Shown: positions 9,240 through 18,040 of the stretch, piece by piece
Layout: every line of letters starts with the position of its first letter
How positions within the stretch are numbered: position 1 is the stretch's first letter
NCBI GenBank assembly: GCA_013697785.1
Contig: JACCWE010000164.1
Location: 23,623 to 87,622, forward strand
Direction: 5' to 3'
Origin: Gemmatimonadaceae bacterium
GTDB lineage: Bacteria; Gemmatimonadota; Gemmatimonadetes; Gemmatimonadales; Gemmatimonadaceae
DNA: 64,000 nt
Notes under the pieces: model-generated
What the model was told of the DNA's origin: nothing
Seen by the model: the letters and a program-made list of their open reading frames with translations, nothing else
The model's database searches: none
Program-made: the position numbers and the translations under genes

Positions 9240-10484
9240 TCACGTCACCTTCGCGCGCGCGTGATATTCCGGTCGATCCCATGTACCGTCGGCCAGAATG
9301 TTCTTCAGAATCGCCACCGCATCCCACAGCTCTGCAAAGCCGACGTACAGGGGCGTGAAGCCGAAGCGCAGGATGTCGGGTGCGCGGAAGTCTCCGATCA
9401 CACCGCGATCGATGAGGGCCCGCATCACCGGCCACGCGTCGCCATATGAGTAGCAGAGTTGGCTGCCGCGCATCTCCGGCGCGCTCGGAGTGACGAGCGA
9501 CAGAACATCGTGTCCGATCTCCTGCTCGACGAGCGCGTCGAAGACCGATGTCTGCGCCACGGACTTGGTGCGCAGCGCATCGATCGATGCCTCGAGCATG
9601 AGGTCGACGCCCACCTCGAGCGCGGTCAGGCTCAGAATCGGCGGAGCGCCAACCGCGAGCCGCTCGATCCCCTCCCCCGGCCGGTACGATGGCTCGAAGG
9701 TAAATGGAGATGCATGTCCGAGCCATCCGCTCAACACGGGTGTGATACCGGCCTGGTGCCGCCGCGCGACGTACAGAAATGCCGGCGCGCCCGGACCGCC
9801 GTTGAGGTACTTGTAGCCGCAGCCAACTGCAAAGTCGACATTCGCGCTCGTCACGTTGACTGGCACGGCGCCGGCGGAGTGTGCAAGGTCCCAGAGCATG
9901 ATCGCACCTCGCGCGTGCGCGAGCTCGGTGATGCGCTGCATGTCGTGCATGCGGCCGGTGCGATAGTTGACGTGGGTGAGCATTACCACTGCGACATCGT
10001 CGCCGATCGTGCCGTCGATGTCATCCGCCTCGACGAGCCTGAGCCCGTGCCCGAGCTTCAGCTGCCGGATCAATCCCTCGGCGATGTAGAGATCGGTCGG
10101 AAAGTTGCTCCTCTCAGAGATGATGACACGACGATCGGGCCGCAGCTCGAGCGCGGCCGACAGCATCTTGAAGAGATTGACCGACGTCGAATCGGCGACG
10201 ATGGTCTCGCCCTCTTCCGCGCCTATGAGTCTGCCGATCTTCGCGCCGATGCGCTTCTGGATGTCGATCCATCCGTGGATGTTCCAGCTTCGAATCAGAT
10301 CGCGTCCCCACTCCGCCTCTACCACCTCGGTGACCCGATTCGGCGTCGCGCTCGGCATCGCGCCCAGCGAATTGCCGTCGAGATAGATGACGCCTTCCGG
10401 GAGAGTGAAGCGGTTGCGGAAGGCGCGTACGGGGTCGGCGCGGTCGAGCGCCTCGAGGTCGGCGCGCGTGATCGATTTACTCAT
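9240..10484 (-). CDS. kynU: Kynureninase
   Basis: The protein is 414 residues, the usual length. Kynureninase is a PLP enzyme that cleaves L-kynurenine to anthranilate and alanine. Family marks are visible: IYLDGNSLGAMP near residue 33, DLAHSAGAVPV near 198, and the PLP lysine in GCGYKYLNGGPGAPAFLYVA near 225-245. The gene lies six bases after the tryptophan dioxygenase gene on the same strand, so the two form an operon for tryptophan breakdown. The arylformamidase needed between the two steps is not in the window. Confidence 0.97.
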   Translation of the reverse strand: MSKSITRADLEALDRADPVRAFRNRFTLPEGVIYLDGNSLGAMPSATPNRVTEVVEAEWGRDLIRSWNIHGWIDIQKRIGAKIGRLIGAEEGETIVADSTSVNLFKMLSAALELRPDRRVIISERSNFPTDLYIAEGLIRQLKLGHGLRLVEADDIDGTIGDDVAVVMLTHVNYRTGRMHDMQRITELAHARGAIMLWDLAHSAGAVPVNVTSANVDFAVGCGYKYLNGGPGAPAFLYVARRHQAGITPVLSGWLGHASPFTFEPSYRPGEGIERLAVGAPPILSLTALEVGVDLMLEASIDALRTKSVAQTSVFDALVEQEIGHDVLSLVTPSAPEMRGSQLCYSYGDAWPVMRALIDRGVIGDFRAPDILRFGFTPLYVGFAELWDAVAILKNILADGTWDRPEYHARAKVT

Positions 10485-10490
10485 TTGACT

Positions 10491-11327
10491 CTATAGCTCC
10501 GTTCGCACGTTCCAGAGCTCCGGGAAGAACGTGGCGTCGAGCACCTGCCGGAGATAGTCGACTCCTGCGGTACCGCCGGTACCGCGCTTCCGACCGATAA
10601 TGCGCTGAACGGTCGTCACGTGCCTGAAACGCCACTGCTGGAACCAGTCCTCGAGATCGATCAGCTCTTCTGCGAGCTGGTAGAGATCCCAGTAGCGCCG
10701 AGGATCGCGATAGACGTCGGTCCACGCGGCGAGCACCGATGCATTTGCGTGGTAGGGCTCGCGCACATCGCGCGCGAGGACGCCTGCATCGATGGCGAAG
10801 CCGCGACGGCCGAGCAGGCGAATGGCTTCATCGTAGATGCTGGGCGTCTCGAGCGCCTGCTGAAGATCCGCGTGGAGATCGACGCGATGAGTGTGCGGCG
10901 CGAGCATCGCCGCTTGCTTGTTCCCGAGGGCGAACTCGATCATTCGATACTGCGCGGACTGAAAGCCCGAAGACTTCCCCAGCGCATCGCGAAAACTCGA
11001 ATAGTCGCTTGGTGTCATCGTCGACAGCACATCCCACGACTGGATGAGCTGCGACTGGATGCGGCTCACCCGTGCCAGGTGCTTGAACGCGAGCTGAAGG
11101 TCGTCGGCGATGAGCAGGCGCCGCGCGGCCGTGAGCTCGTGCAGCGTCAGCTTCATCCACAGCTCGGAGGCCTGGTGGATGATGATGAAGAGCATCTCGT
11201 CATGCGACTCGGAGCGCGGCTGCTGGGCCGTCAGCAGCTTGTCGAGCTGCAGATAGTCGCCGTAGCTCATCGCTGCGGCGAAATCCGTATGCGGTGCGCT
11301 CATCGGCTGCTCTCGTTCGTTCGCCAT
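10491..11327 (-). CDS. kynA: Tryptophan 2,3-dioxygenase
   Basis: From the ATG at 11327, preceded by GGAGAG eight bases upstream, the protein is 278 residues, the normal length; a longer in-frame start at 11390 would add an unlikely 21 residues. This haem enzyme opens the indole ring of L-tryptophan to N-formylkynurenine. Visible marks are [20 protein letters not shown] (distal haem-pocket region), a central helical core, and the active-site loop [11 protein letters not shown] near the C-terminus. It is the first gene of the kynA-kynU operon. Confidence 0.97.
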   Translation of the reverse strand: MANEREQPMSAPHTDFAAAMSYGDYLQLDKLLTAQQPRSESHDEMLFIIIHQASELWMKLTLHELTAARRLLIADDLQLAFKHLARVSRIQSQLIQSWDVLSTMTPSDYSSFRDALGKSSGFQSAQYRMIEFALGNKQAAMLAPHTHRVDLHADLQQALETPSIYDEAIRLLGRRGFAIDAGVLARDVREPYHANASVLAAWTDVYRDPRRYWDLYQLAEELIDLEDWFQQWRFRHVTTVQRIIGRKRGTGGTAGVDYLRQVLDATFFPELWNVRTEL

Positions 11328-11421
11328 GTCGTTTCTCTCCGATGATCCCTGATGCGCCGGAGTCGCCGCATCGCTCTCGGGAGAGAACATAGTGCGCGCA
11401 CCGTGCGCGCGCGAAAGAGCC

Positions 11422-11919
11422 CTACCTGGTGATCACGCCGTAGACGTTGGGTCCGGAGTCGAGCGGGCCGCCGACCCACAGCCGTGCGCCAACCAGCTTC
11501 TCGAGCGCGGCCGGCGGGTTGCCGAGCGCGACATCGCCGCCGCGAGTGCGAAGGCTGTAGTGAGAGCCATCTCGCATCAGCACGCCGTCGATTACTGCAG
11601 CGCCATCGACCGACTTGACCGAAAAGGCCGAGAGCTCGAAGCGATCCGCGTGCGCCGTTCCATACGCTTTCACCTCGACGCCGCCGAGCGTCGCGAGCGC
11701 GGCGGAGTCGGCGGTGCTCGAGAGCGCAAGCGCGCGAATCCCGGAGCTCGTGCGGAGAACGATGTACTGCTCGAACGACGTCCCCGTCACCGACACGATT
11801 CCGACGAGCGAATCCCGCGACGTCGGCTGCGCCGCTGCGCTCCGCGAGTGATGATTGCACCCGCCACTGGCAGCCGCCACGACGAGCGTGCCGGCGACCA
11901 ACCATGCGCGAGTAATCAC
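11422..11919 (-). CDS. Small lipoprotein of unknown function coupled to the M30-like protease
   Basis: The product is 165 residues. A signal peptide ends in the lipobox ASGGC (Cys at about 21), so it is a predicted lipoprotein. The rest is mostly beta-strand and resembles no family I can name; it may be a small beta-barrel domain, with [19 protein letters not shown] and [20 protein letters not shown] as repeated-looking strands. Its ATG overlaps the stop of the upstream protease gene as ATGA, so it is translated together with it. A role as inhibitor, chaperone or anchor of the protease is a guess from context only. Confidence 0.7.
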   Translation of the reverse strand: MITRAWLVAGTLVVAAASGGCNHHSRSAAAQPTSRDSLVGIVSVTGTSFEQYIVLRTSSGIRALALSSTADSAALATLGGVEVKAYGTAHADRFELSAFSVKSVDGAAVIDGVLMRDGSHYSLRTRGGDVALGNPPAALEKLVGARLWVGGPLDSGPNVYGVITR

Positions 11920-14126
11920 TGGGTGCGCACGAGCGTCATGTCCACCGACGCGGGTACCGCAGCGCTCGATGACGACGCCGTCAGCGTCGAGATCGTGTTC
12001 GCTGCAAGACGGAAGCGCACGTAAGCCGACCCGCCGCCGCTCAACGAGACATCGACCGGCGACACCAGCGAATGTGTGAGCAGCGGGAACGCACCACCGT
12101 TCAGCGGCGGCATCAGCGATCTGAAGTTCCAGCTTGGATTGGTGTAGCGGGCAGCAACGACGAGTCCCGCGTCGTCGGCCACCTGCGCGATGCTCCAGTC
12201 GTGCGCGAGCGACGTGATGCTGCCGAAGACGGCGTTGAAGTTCGTCTGGCCCGTCGCTGCCGTATTTACAAGGGGATACCAGGCACTCCGCTCGGTGCCG
12301 CCCTTCCGATCGGCGGAGTAGCGAAGGAGCTGCCAGATCGCGCCGCGCATCTCGAGCCCGTCCACTTGCGAGTATGGCGAGTTGATCTCGGGGGAGACCA
12401 TATAGCTCTTCAGTCGCAGAAAGTTCTGCACAATGTACGTGTTTGCCGCGTCGAGCTGCGCCTGCGAAGACTGCAGAGTGGAGATTCCAATGTTCGAGTT
12501 CCGCGTGTTGCCGGAGATTCGGTAATAGATCAGCTCCTCGGCTATGTGGCTGAGCCCCTCGTTGAGCCAGACCTCTTCGAGCGAGGTCGCCCCGTTTACA
12601 TAGATGCGCCGCCCCGCATTGATGAGATGCTGAAATTCGTGGACGAGTGTGCTCAGGACGATGTTCGACAGTGCTGCTTTATTCGTGTAGTTCCCGTTGA
12701 TCGTCGAGCTGCGATCCGGTACGGGCATGTAGAACATCTCGCCTTCATTGCTTCCGACGCAAGTCGATACCGGGAGCAGGTCACGCGTCGCTTGAAGGCC
12801 ACCGACGAACGATCCGGGAGGACCGGGAATCGCGTTCACTCCCGGCGTGAACAGAATCGCGATGCGGCCGTTCGCGTCGACGTCGGAAGGCGCCCCGAAG
12901 TTGAGCGTGTCGAGCGCGAAGCCGAGCGTGTCGAACGCCTGTCCGAAGGCGATGAGCTCCGCGCCGGTGTATCCGCCGGCTGGTGAGAGCGTATCGACGA
13001 GCACGATCGTGTGCGGAAGCACCGCGATCACTTTCGCGGGATGGAGCACCTTCGCGCTGCTGCAGCTGTTGCCCGCGAGATTCACGTTGATCTGGATGAT
13101 ACTCCCAACCGTCGGCGAAGCTGCGACGCCCGTGAGGAACGGACCAAGCGGTCCGCGGAGCGGCGCGCTCAACGGACCGTGTGCCTGCGCAATCCGCGAA
13201 TTGAGATCGCTCCGCTCGCGAGTGCGGAAGCCTGGCTCGAGCGAGCGGATACCGACCTCACCACGCGCTTGACCAAACGCCGTCGCGCCGGATGTCGCGC
13301 GTGAGGAGAACGCCGCGAGCACCGCAGATGTATTCGTTGCGGTGAGATGCACCGGGGTCGTGCTCGACGCTACGGTCGAATTGTTGAACGGAATCAGCAC
13401 GTATTCCGAGCCCGAGTTTCCGGTGGTGAGGCACATCGACGCCTTCTCGGCCGTCGTCAGCACGTGCACCTCGCCCAGATCGAGCACAAGGCTGAAGCAT
13501 GCTATGACTGAGATCACCGTGGTGTCTGCCTTCCCTTCGCTGGTGGCCGTGACGCTGCTGGTGCCGATGGCGACCGCGGTAACGAGACCAGTCGTGGAGA
13601 CCGTGGCGACGGAGGGCGTCGCACTGTTCCAGACGATGGCGCGACCAGTAAGCGTGTGGCCGGCCGCATCGGTGGTCGCGGCGGTGAGCTGAACCGTCTG
13701 TGAGACGGTCAGACTGCTGGTGGGCGGTGTGACGACGACGGCATTCACCGGGGCGACGATCACGGTGAGCGGGATCGATGCTGATTGATTTTCGCTCGTG
13801 GCAAAGATCGTCACTGGTCCAGCTGCCACCCCGGTCACGAGTCCTGTCGCGGAGACGGTAGCAATCGGTGTGCTCGAGGATGCCCACGTGACTGGACGAC
13901 CTGTTAGCACTGCACCGTTGGCATCCTTGGTCGTCGCCGCGAGCTGCACAGTCTGTCCGATGTTCACCGTGCTCGAAGGTGTCGAGAGCTGCACGCTCGC
14001 CACCGCGACGCGCGCCGGCGGTCCTGTCGAATCGCTGCTGCCGCCGCACGAGGCGACTGCGAGCGCAGCCAGCGAAATAGTGAGGGCGAGCGACAGGCGG
14101 GGGAGCAGAACGCGCTGGAGAGACAT
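11916..14126 (-). CDS. Secreted lipoprotein with Ig-like (BIG2) repeats and an M30/hyicolysin-type metalloprotease domain
   Basis: From ATG 14126 the protein is 736 residues; a longer frame upstream is low-complexity and not protein-like. The signal peptide ends in AVASC, a lipobox. Two BIG2-like Ig domains follow (about residues 30-115 and 116-200), each with the VTWASSS...ATVSATGLVTGV pattern. The C-terminal half carries LVHEFQHLINAG and, 20-odd residues later, WLNEGLSHIAEEL. HEFQH plus a downstream Glu is the zinc site of gluzincin-like peptidase family M30 (hyicolysin). It is therefore predicted to be a cell-surface protease. It is translationally coupled to the downstream lipoprotein. 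Confidence 0.82.
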   Translation of the reverse strand: MSLQRVLLPRLSLALTISLAALAVASCGGSSDSTGPPARVAVASVQLSTPSSTVNIGQTVQLAATTKDANGAVLTGRPVTWASSSTPIATVSATGLVTGVAAGPVTIFATSENQSASIPLTVIVAPVNAVVVTPPTSSLTVSQTVQLTAATTDAAGHTLTGRAIVWNSATPSVATVSTTGLVTAVAIGTSSVTATSEGKADTTVISVIACFSLVLDLGEVHVLTTAEKASMCLTTGNSGSEYVLIPFNNSTVASSTTPVHLTATNTSAVLAAFSSRATSGATAFGQARGEVGIRSLEPGFRTRERSDLNSRIAQAHGPLSAPLRGPLGPFLTGVAASPTVGSIIQINVNLAGNSCSSAKVLHPAKVIAVLPHTIVLVDTLSPAGGYTGAELIAFGQAFDTLGFALDTLNFGAPSDVDANGRIAILFTPGVNAIPGPPGSFVGGLQATRDLLPVSTCVGSNEGEMFYMPVPDRSSTINGNYTNKAALSNIVLSTLVHEFQHLINAGRRIYVNGATSLEEVWLNEGLSHIAEELIYYRISGNTRNSNIGISTLQSSQAQLDAANTYIVQNFLRLKSYMVSPEINSPYSQVDGLEMRGAIWQLLRYSADRKGGTERSAWYPLVNTAATGQTNFNAVFGSITSLAHDWSIAQVADDAGLVVAARYTNPSWNFRSLMPPLNGGAFPLLTHSLVSPVDVSLSGGGSAYVRFRLAANTISTLTASSSSAAVPASVDMTLVRTQ

Positions 14127-14529
14127 GAATCCTCGGGCGTACACGAGAGTGCCGCGCGCATACGCGCGGCGGTCAAAGCGGGGACTACGTCCTGTTCTGA
14201 CTCGATCGGTCGAAGGGGCGTAACATGAAAATGAGGCATTGGGTGAGGCGAGGAGGTCGCGAAGAGGTTCTGCGATCGCGATCTTTGCCGCGGAGTGGCG
14301 CCGGAGGGAGCGATGGGTGGGCGATTTCGTGCATCCTACCCGTTTCAGAGTACGACCGGCCGTTTCGAGATCGCCTTCGGAACGGGCGTGTGCGGAACGG
14401 CAGCGCTCCCCGAAACTACTGTGATCGTTCCCGACGTCACCGCGTTTGCCGGACACATCAGATGCGTTGCGCGCTCGCGATCAGCGCAAGCTCGAGAGTG
14501 GATGGAGTGGTTCGCGAAGGGCGAGTGAT
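14127..14529. other. Intergenic region upstream of the M30-like gene
   Basis: These 403 bases between two minus-strand genes show no convincing coding frame in any direction. The part next to 14126 must hold the promoter of the protease gene, but I see no clear sigma70 boxes and no strong hairpin. Confidence 0.5.
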
Positions 14530-15273
14530 TCAACGCGAAACAATACTCGAGTTCAGCGCTATTGCGTTCGGCGTCGCGACCCCCGATGCGGTGTTGTCGA
14601 AGATGCACCACTTCTCCTTCGCATCGTCCTTCTCCAATCGCGCTCGTAGTGACACGATCTGCTCCGCATCGTAAGACGAGTAGTACACGCGCGGCGATCC
14701 GTGCAATCGGTAGTAGGAGAGCCCGCGCCATCCGCCGGGCTCGCCCGCTCCGGGGTGTAGAACAGGATCCGCCGCGACTCGTGCGATACGTCGCTCCGCG
14801 AGCCACGAATTCACATCCGCGTTGAACCAGCTCGCGTGTCGAGGCTCGCAGGCGACGGTGAAGCGATCGTCCGGAGCGAGCATCTCGCAGAAGCGCCCTA
14901 CGACATTCGCGTCGAAGTCGAGGCTCGGCGGGAGCTGAAGCAATATCGGGCCGAGCTTTGCGCCGAGCGCCGAGATCTCCGCGAGAAAGATGCTGATGCC
15001 GGCGCTACAGTCGACGAGCCGCGCATCGTGGGTGAGCAGCTGCGGAGTCTTTATAGCGAAGCGGAATGCCGGCGGCACGGTTTCGCGCCAGCGTTCGTAT
15101 GTCTTCGCCTGATGCGAGCGCCGGAAGGTAGAGTTGATCTCGACGGCGCTGAAGACGGAGCTGTAGCGTGCGAGTGCGCTTCCGTTGGCTGGGAACTCAG
15201 CCGCGACCGGCTTGGGAATCGCCCAACCTGCGGTGCCGATGAAGACTGAGGCGCACGTCGATTCGGCCGTCAC
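14530..15273 (-). CDS. DUF72 (YecE-like) family protein, copy 1
   Basis: From the GTG at 15273 the protein is 247 residues, exactly the length of the second copy at 61.3-62.0 kb. DUF72 is a TIM-barrel family of unknown function, related in fold to nucleases and isomerases. Visible family features are FIGTAGWAIPK near the start, LARYSSVFSAVEINSTFRR, LGPILLQLPPSL, and CEPRHASWF, with SYYRLHGSPRVYYSSYD near the end. A longer frame to 15321 would overlap the upstream PAP2 gene by 44 bases; the GTG start avoids this. It follows the PAP2 gene by four bases, so they are probably co-transcribed. Confidence 0.85.
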   Translation of the reverse strand: MTAESTCASVFIGTAGWAIPKPVAAEFPANGSALARYSSVFSAVEINSTFRRSHQAKTYERWRETVPPAFRFAIKTPQLLTHDARLVDCSAGISIFLAEISALGAKLGPILLQLPPSLDFDANVVGRFCEMLAPDDRFTVACEPRHASWFNADVNSWLAERRIARVAADPVLHPGAGEPGGWRGLSYYRLHGSPRVYYSSYDAEQIVSLRARLEKDDAKEKWCIFDNTASGVATPNAIALNSSIVSR

Positions 15274-15277
15274 GATG

Positions 15278-16060
15278 TCACACGCCGCTAGTTCCTTGGG
15301 AGTTGTGTTCGTTCGTCGCAATACAGGCCAATACCCACGCGCCGCCGGCGAGATAGCCGGCGGTTACATCGCTGAGATAGTGCACGCCCAGGTATAGGCG
15401 GCTGAAGCCGATGGCGGCGATCAAAAGCGTGGCGCCGAGCGCGATGGACGCCCGGGTTTTCGTGTTCGAGACGTGCTGGCGGAGCAAGTAGGCAAGCATA
15501 GCATAGCCCACGAGCGAATTCATCGCATGCCCGCTGGGAAAGCTCCACGATCCACTGGTGATGAATTCGGTCGCGAATCGCGGACGCACACGTCGAAATG
15601 CCAGCTTGAGTGTCTCATCGAGGACGACCCCGCCAACGATGGCGACGCTCCAAAGCATGAGCCAGCGCCAGCGGTGCCGAACCGCGAGCACGATCGCTAC
15701 GGCTATATCGACCACAAACAGAATGGGGGCACCGAACCAGCTTACGATCTGGAACACCCGCTCGCCCCGCTCGCTTCCGTGAAGCTGAAGCCAGTTCAGG
15801 ACGGAGATATCGATTCGAGCGAGACGTCCCTGTTCCCTGAATTCATCGGAGAGCACGGCAAAGCCGAAGAGCATCAGGCCGATCACCGCGAGCGCAGCGA
15901 AAAGCCGAAGTCCATCTCGAAGGGTGAGTTTGGTTCTTGCGATGTCCGCGTCGGTGCCCACGACTGCGTCGCTCACTCGATGGGCTTCCGTGGTGCAACA
16001 ATCACGCACACGAGAGCGCAGAGGTATAGTGAACTTCGAAGCATTCCCATCTCCGGACAA
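15278..16060 (-). CDS. PAP2-family membrane phosphatase, canonical active site
   Basis: The protein is up to 260 residues, with six predicted membrane helices after a soluble N-terminal 45 residues. The three PAP2 motifs are intact: KLAFRRVRPRF (K-x6-RP) near 157, FPSGHAMNS near 175, and SRLYLGVHYLSD near 223, including the catalytic His residues. Such enzymes dephosphorylate lipid phosphates, for example undecaprenyl pyrophosphate or phosphatidic acid. The gene belongs to a run of four minus-strand genes that includes a glycosyltransferase and a second PAP2 protein, which hints at lipid-linked glycan work. The real start could lie further downstream. Confidence 0.9.
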   Translation of the reverse strand: MSGDGNASKFTIPLRSRVRDCCTTEAHRVSDAVVGTDADIARTKLTLRDGLRLFAALAVIGLMLFGFAVLSDEFREQGRLARIDISVLNWLQLHGSERGERVFQIVSWFGAPILFVVDIAVAIVLAVRHRWRWLMLWSVAIVGGVVLDETLKLAFRRVRPRFATEFITSGSWSFPSGHAMNSLVGYAMLAYLLRQHVSNTKTRASIALGATLLIAAIGFSRLYLGVHYLSDVTAGYLAGGAWVLACIATNEHNSQGTSGV

Positions 16061-16124
16061 TCGTATGGGTGCATACTATTCTCCCGACCTGACGCGCTGA
16101 TTACGCCCACTCGGCGACTTCTGG

Positions 16125-17249
16125 CTACATCGCGTGCGAGCATTGCAGGAGACCGTCCAATGCATCGCAGGCACTGGCTATGCTGAGCGATTCGATCGTT
16201 GATCCGCTCCAGTACGCGGCGCTATGCGGAGTATGCCATGGGAGCCATTGAGTGAGTCCCTGCTGGATGAGAACCACAGTGGGAATACGAAACGCCGAAG
16301 CCGCGTGAGTGATCGAGGTGTCGGCGGTGACCACGTGGGTGCTCGTCCCGACCAGTGCCAGTACATCGCGGAGTCTCGGCGTTGGCGCGGCAACCGCGCC
16401 GCCCCGGCTCGCGACATCGCACACGGAGCTCCAATCGGCCACACTTCCCACGACGATGATAGTCGCTTCAGGCGAGAGCGCCCGCAGGTGCGCGCTAAGT
16501 GCGATCCAGCGATCATTCGGCCAACGGCGCGGCGCGGCTCCCGCGGAGATATTGATCAGCCAGCGCTCGCGATGTATCTCGGCGTGTCCGGCGGAGGCAG
16601 ACCACACCTCGTCGGCGGACTTCGTTTCTTGCTCGGACAGGAAAATCTCGGGACGCAGGTCGGTGGCAGGGAGGTCGACGCCGAATGGGGTCGCAAGCGC
16701 CGCGCTGCCCTCGACCATGTGCGTAGTCGAGCGATCGAAGCGATCGACACACACGTTGAAGACGAGGGGATGATTACCGCCGCCGACACCAATTCGATAC
16801 GGCGCCCGTGATGCCAGCGTCAGTGCGGGGCTGCGAATGAACGACGCACCTCGGGTGATCTTTCCATCGATCACGACGTCGTATTTCTCACGGCGAATCG
16901 TTCGCGCGACTTCGAGCGCGCCGAGGAATGTGCGCGGGAGCACGTGCACGCGACGCACGTACGGGTTGCGCTCGAGAACCGGCGACGCTTGTGCTGTGGT
17001 GAGCACGTCGAGCGCGATGGAGGGTTGCGCGAGCGCCATCGCGCGAAGAGTTCCGGTAGCGAGAATTACATCGCCGATCCCTTGTGTCCGCATGTACAGC
17101 ACAGCCTGTGGTCGCTCGTTCCATCGCGGCAGCTCGGCCACAGTCTCGCCTGCGGACAGCATACCGATCCCGCGCATCCAGCCACGACGCCACGCTTGTT
17201 CGATCTGGCCAAACTGCATCTGTTGCTGCCCGTTGAGAAGTGATTCCAC
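16125..17249 (-). CDS. Glycosyltransferase family 9 (heptosyltransferase-like)
   Basis: The protein is 374 residues and matches GT9 ADP-heptose:LPS heptosyltransferases in layout. An N-terminal Rossmann domain has VLYMRTQGIGDVILATGTLRA near residue 50, the usual GxGDxxL motif. The C-terminal domain has the sugar-nucleotide site, with NISAGAAPRRWPNDRWIAL near 236 and ADTSITHAASAF near 314. It would transfer a heptose or similar sugar to a cell-envelope acceptor. No LPS core genes surround it; the flanking PAP2 phosphatases suggest a lipid-linked substrate, but this is inference. Confidence 0.88.
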   Translation of the reverse strand: MESLLNGQQQMQFGQIEQAWRRGWMRGIGMLSAGETVAELPRWNERPQAVLYMRTQGIGDVILATGTLRAMALAQPSIALDVLTTAQASPVLERNPYVRRVHVLPRTFLGALEVARTIRREKYDVVIDGKITRGASFIRSPALTLASRAPYRIGVGGGNHPLVFNVCVDRFDRSTTHMVEGSAALATPFGVDLPATDLRPEIFLSEQETKSADEVWSASAGHAEIHRERWLINISAGAAPRRWPNDRWIALSAHLRALSPEATIIVVGSVADWSSVCDVASRGGAVAAPTPRLRDVLALVGTSTHVVTADTSITHAASAFRIPTVVLIQQGLTQWLPWHTPHSAAYWSGSTIESLSIASACDALDGLLQCSHAM

Positions 17250-17282
17250 GGGGCAGCTTAGGCACCTGTCCTTTCACCTTCG

Positions 17283-18035
17283 TTACAAAGCCGGTTCCGA
17301 AGCATCAAGTTGTTTTTGTGACGACTGCTGGAGAGTATCTCGCCGGAGAGATCGATCGATCACTGTTCCTTTGCTCAGCGCGCTGCCGGCCCAGACGGCT
17401 GAGCATGCCACGCCGGCGAGAATGCCACCGACAACGTCGGTGGGCCAGTGAGCGCCCAGATATACACGGGCGATTGCGGTCGCGATGATGAAAAGGAGCG
17501 CAATCGCCCGAGCGGCTGTTCGACTTCCGCTCGAGACGAACGAGCGGCTGAGTAACAGCGTTCCGAGCCAGAATATGAGGACCGCCATCATGACGTCGCC
17601 GGACGGGTAGGAGGGGCCACCCGCAGCCGTCAATCGTGGACTGAGCCCATGCGGGCGCGTGCGATGCACTCCGTATTTCAGCAAGAGGTTGATCAGCTGC
17701 GCGCTGAGGCAAGCAGCCGAGTAATACGCAGGAGTGTGCCAGCCATCCCTGCGATAGAGCAGGAGAGCGAACAGGATCGCTACGAAAATTGCAAGACGTC
17801 CGGACGTGAACGTCACGCCCAGCAGCAGTGCAGTCAGTGCCGGAGATGCGTTCACCGTGAGCGCGTGGATCAAGGAGTGGTCGACGACCGTGGTCCTTCC
17901 CGTAACGACCAGTACGGTGAGTATCGCGAAGGCCGCCGTAGATGCGATCGCGACCCCGATCCAAAAGAGGTCTACGGCAGGCGCGTCCTTCACATCGCGA
18001 AGGACCGCCTGGCGCGCGGTGGCGGCGTTCGCCAC
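17283..18035 (-). CDS. PAP2-family membrane protein with altered PSGD motif
   Basis: The protein is 250 residues with about six helices. Motif 1 (KYGVHRTRPHG near 122) and motif 3 (ARVYLGAHWPTDVVGG near 204) are recognisable. Motif 2 reads YPSGDVMMAV near 145 where almost all active PAP2 enzymes have PSGH; the His acts as the general acid. Either the enzyme is impaired or it uses the Asp. It sits on the other side of the GT9 gene from a canonical PAP2 enzyme and five bases after the YncE-like gene stop, so an operon is likely. Confidence 0.85.
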   Translation of the reverse strand: MANAATARQAVLRDVKDAPAVDLFWIGVAIASTAAFAILTVLVVTGRTTVVDHSLIHALTVNASPALTALLLGVTFTSGRLAIFVAILFALLLYRRDGWHTPAYYSAACLSAQLINLLLKYGVHRTRPHGLSPRLTAAGGPSYPSGDVMMAVLIFWLGTLLLSRSFVSSGSRTAARAIALLFIIATAIARVYLGAHWPTDVVGGILAGVACSAVWAGSALSKGTVIDRSLRRDTLQQSSQKQLDASEPAL

Positions 18036-18040
18036 GACGC

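Noticed and set aside
14127..14456. N-terminal extension of the M30-like protein up to 14456
   Set aside because: It would put a Cys/Arg/Ser-rich stretch before a normal signal peptide. The ATG at 14126 directly starts that signal peptide.
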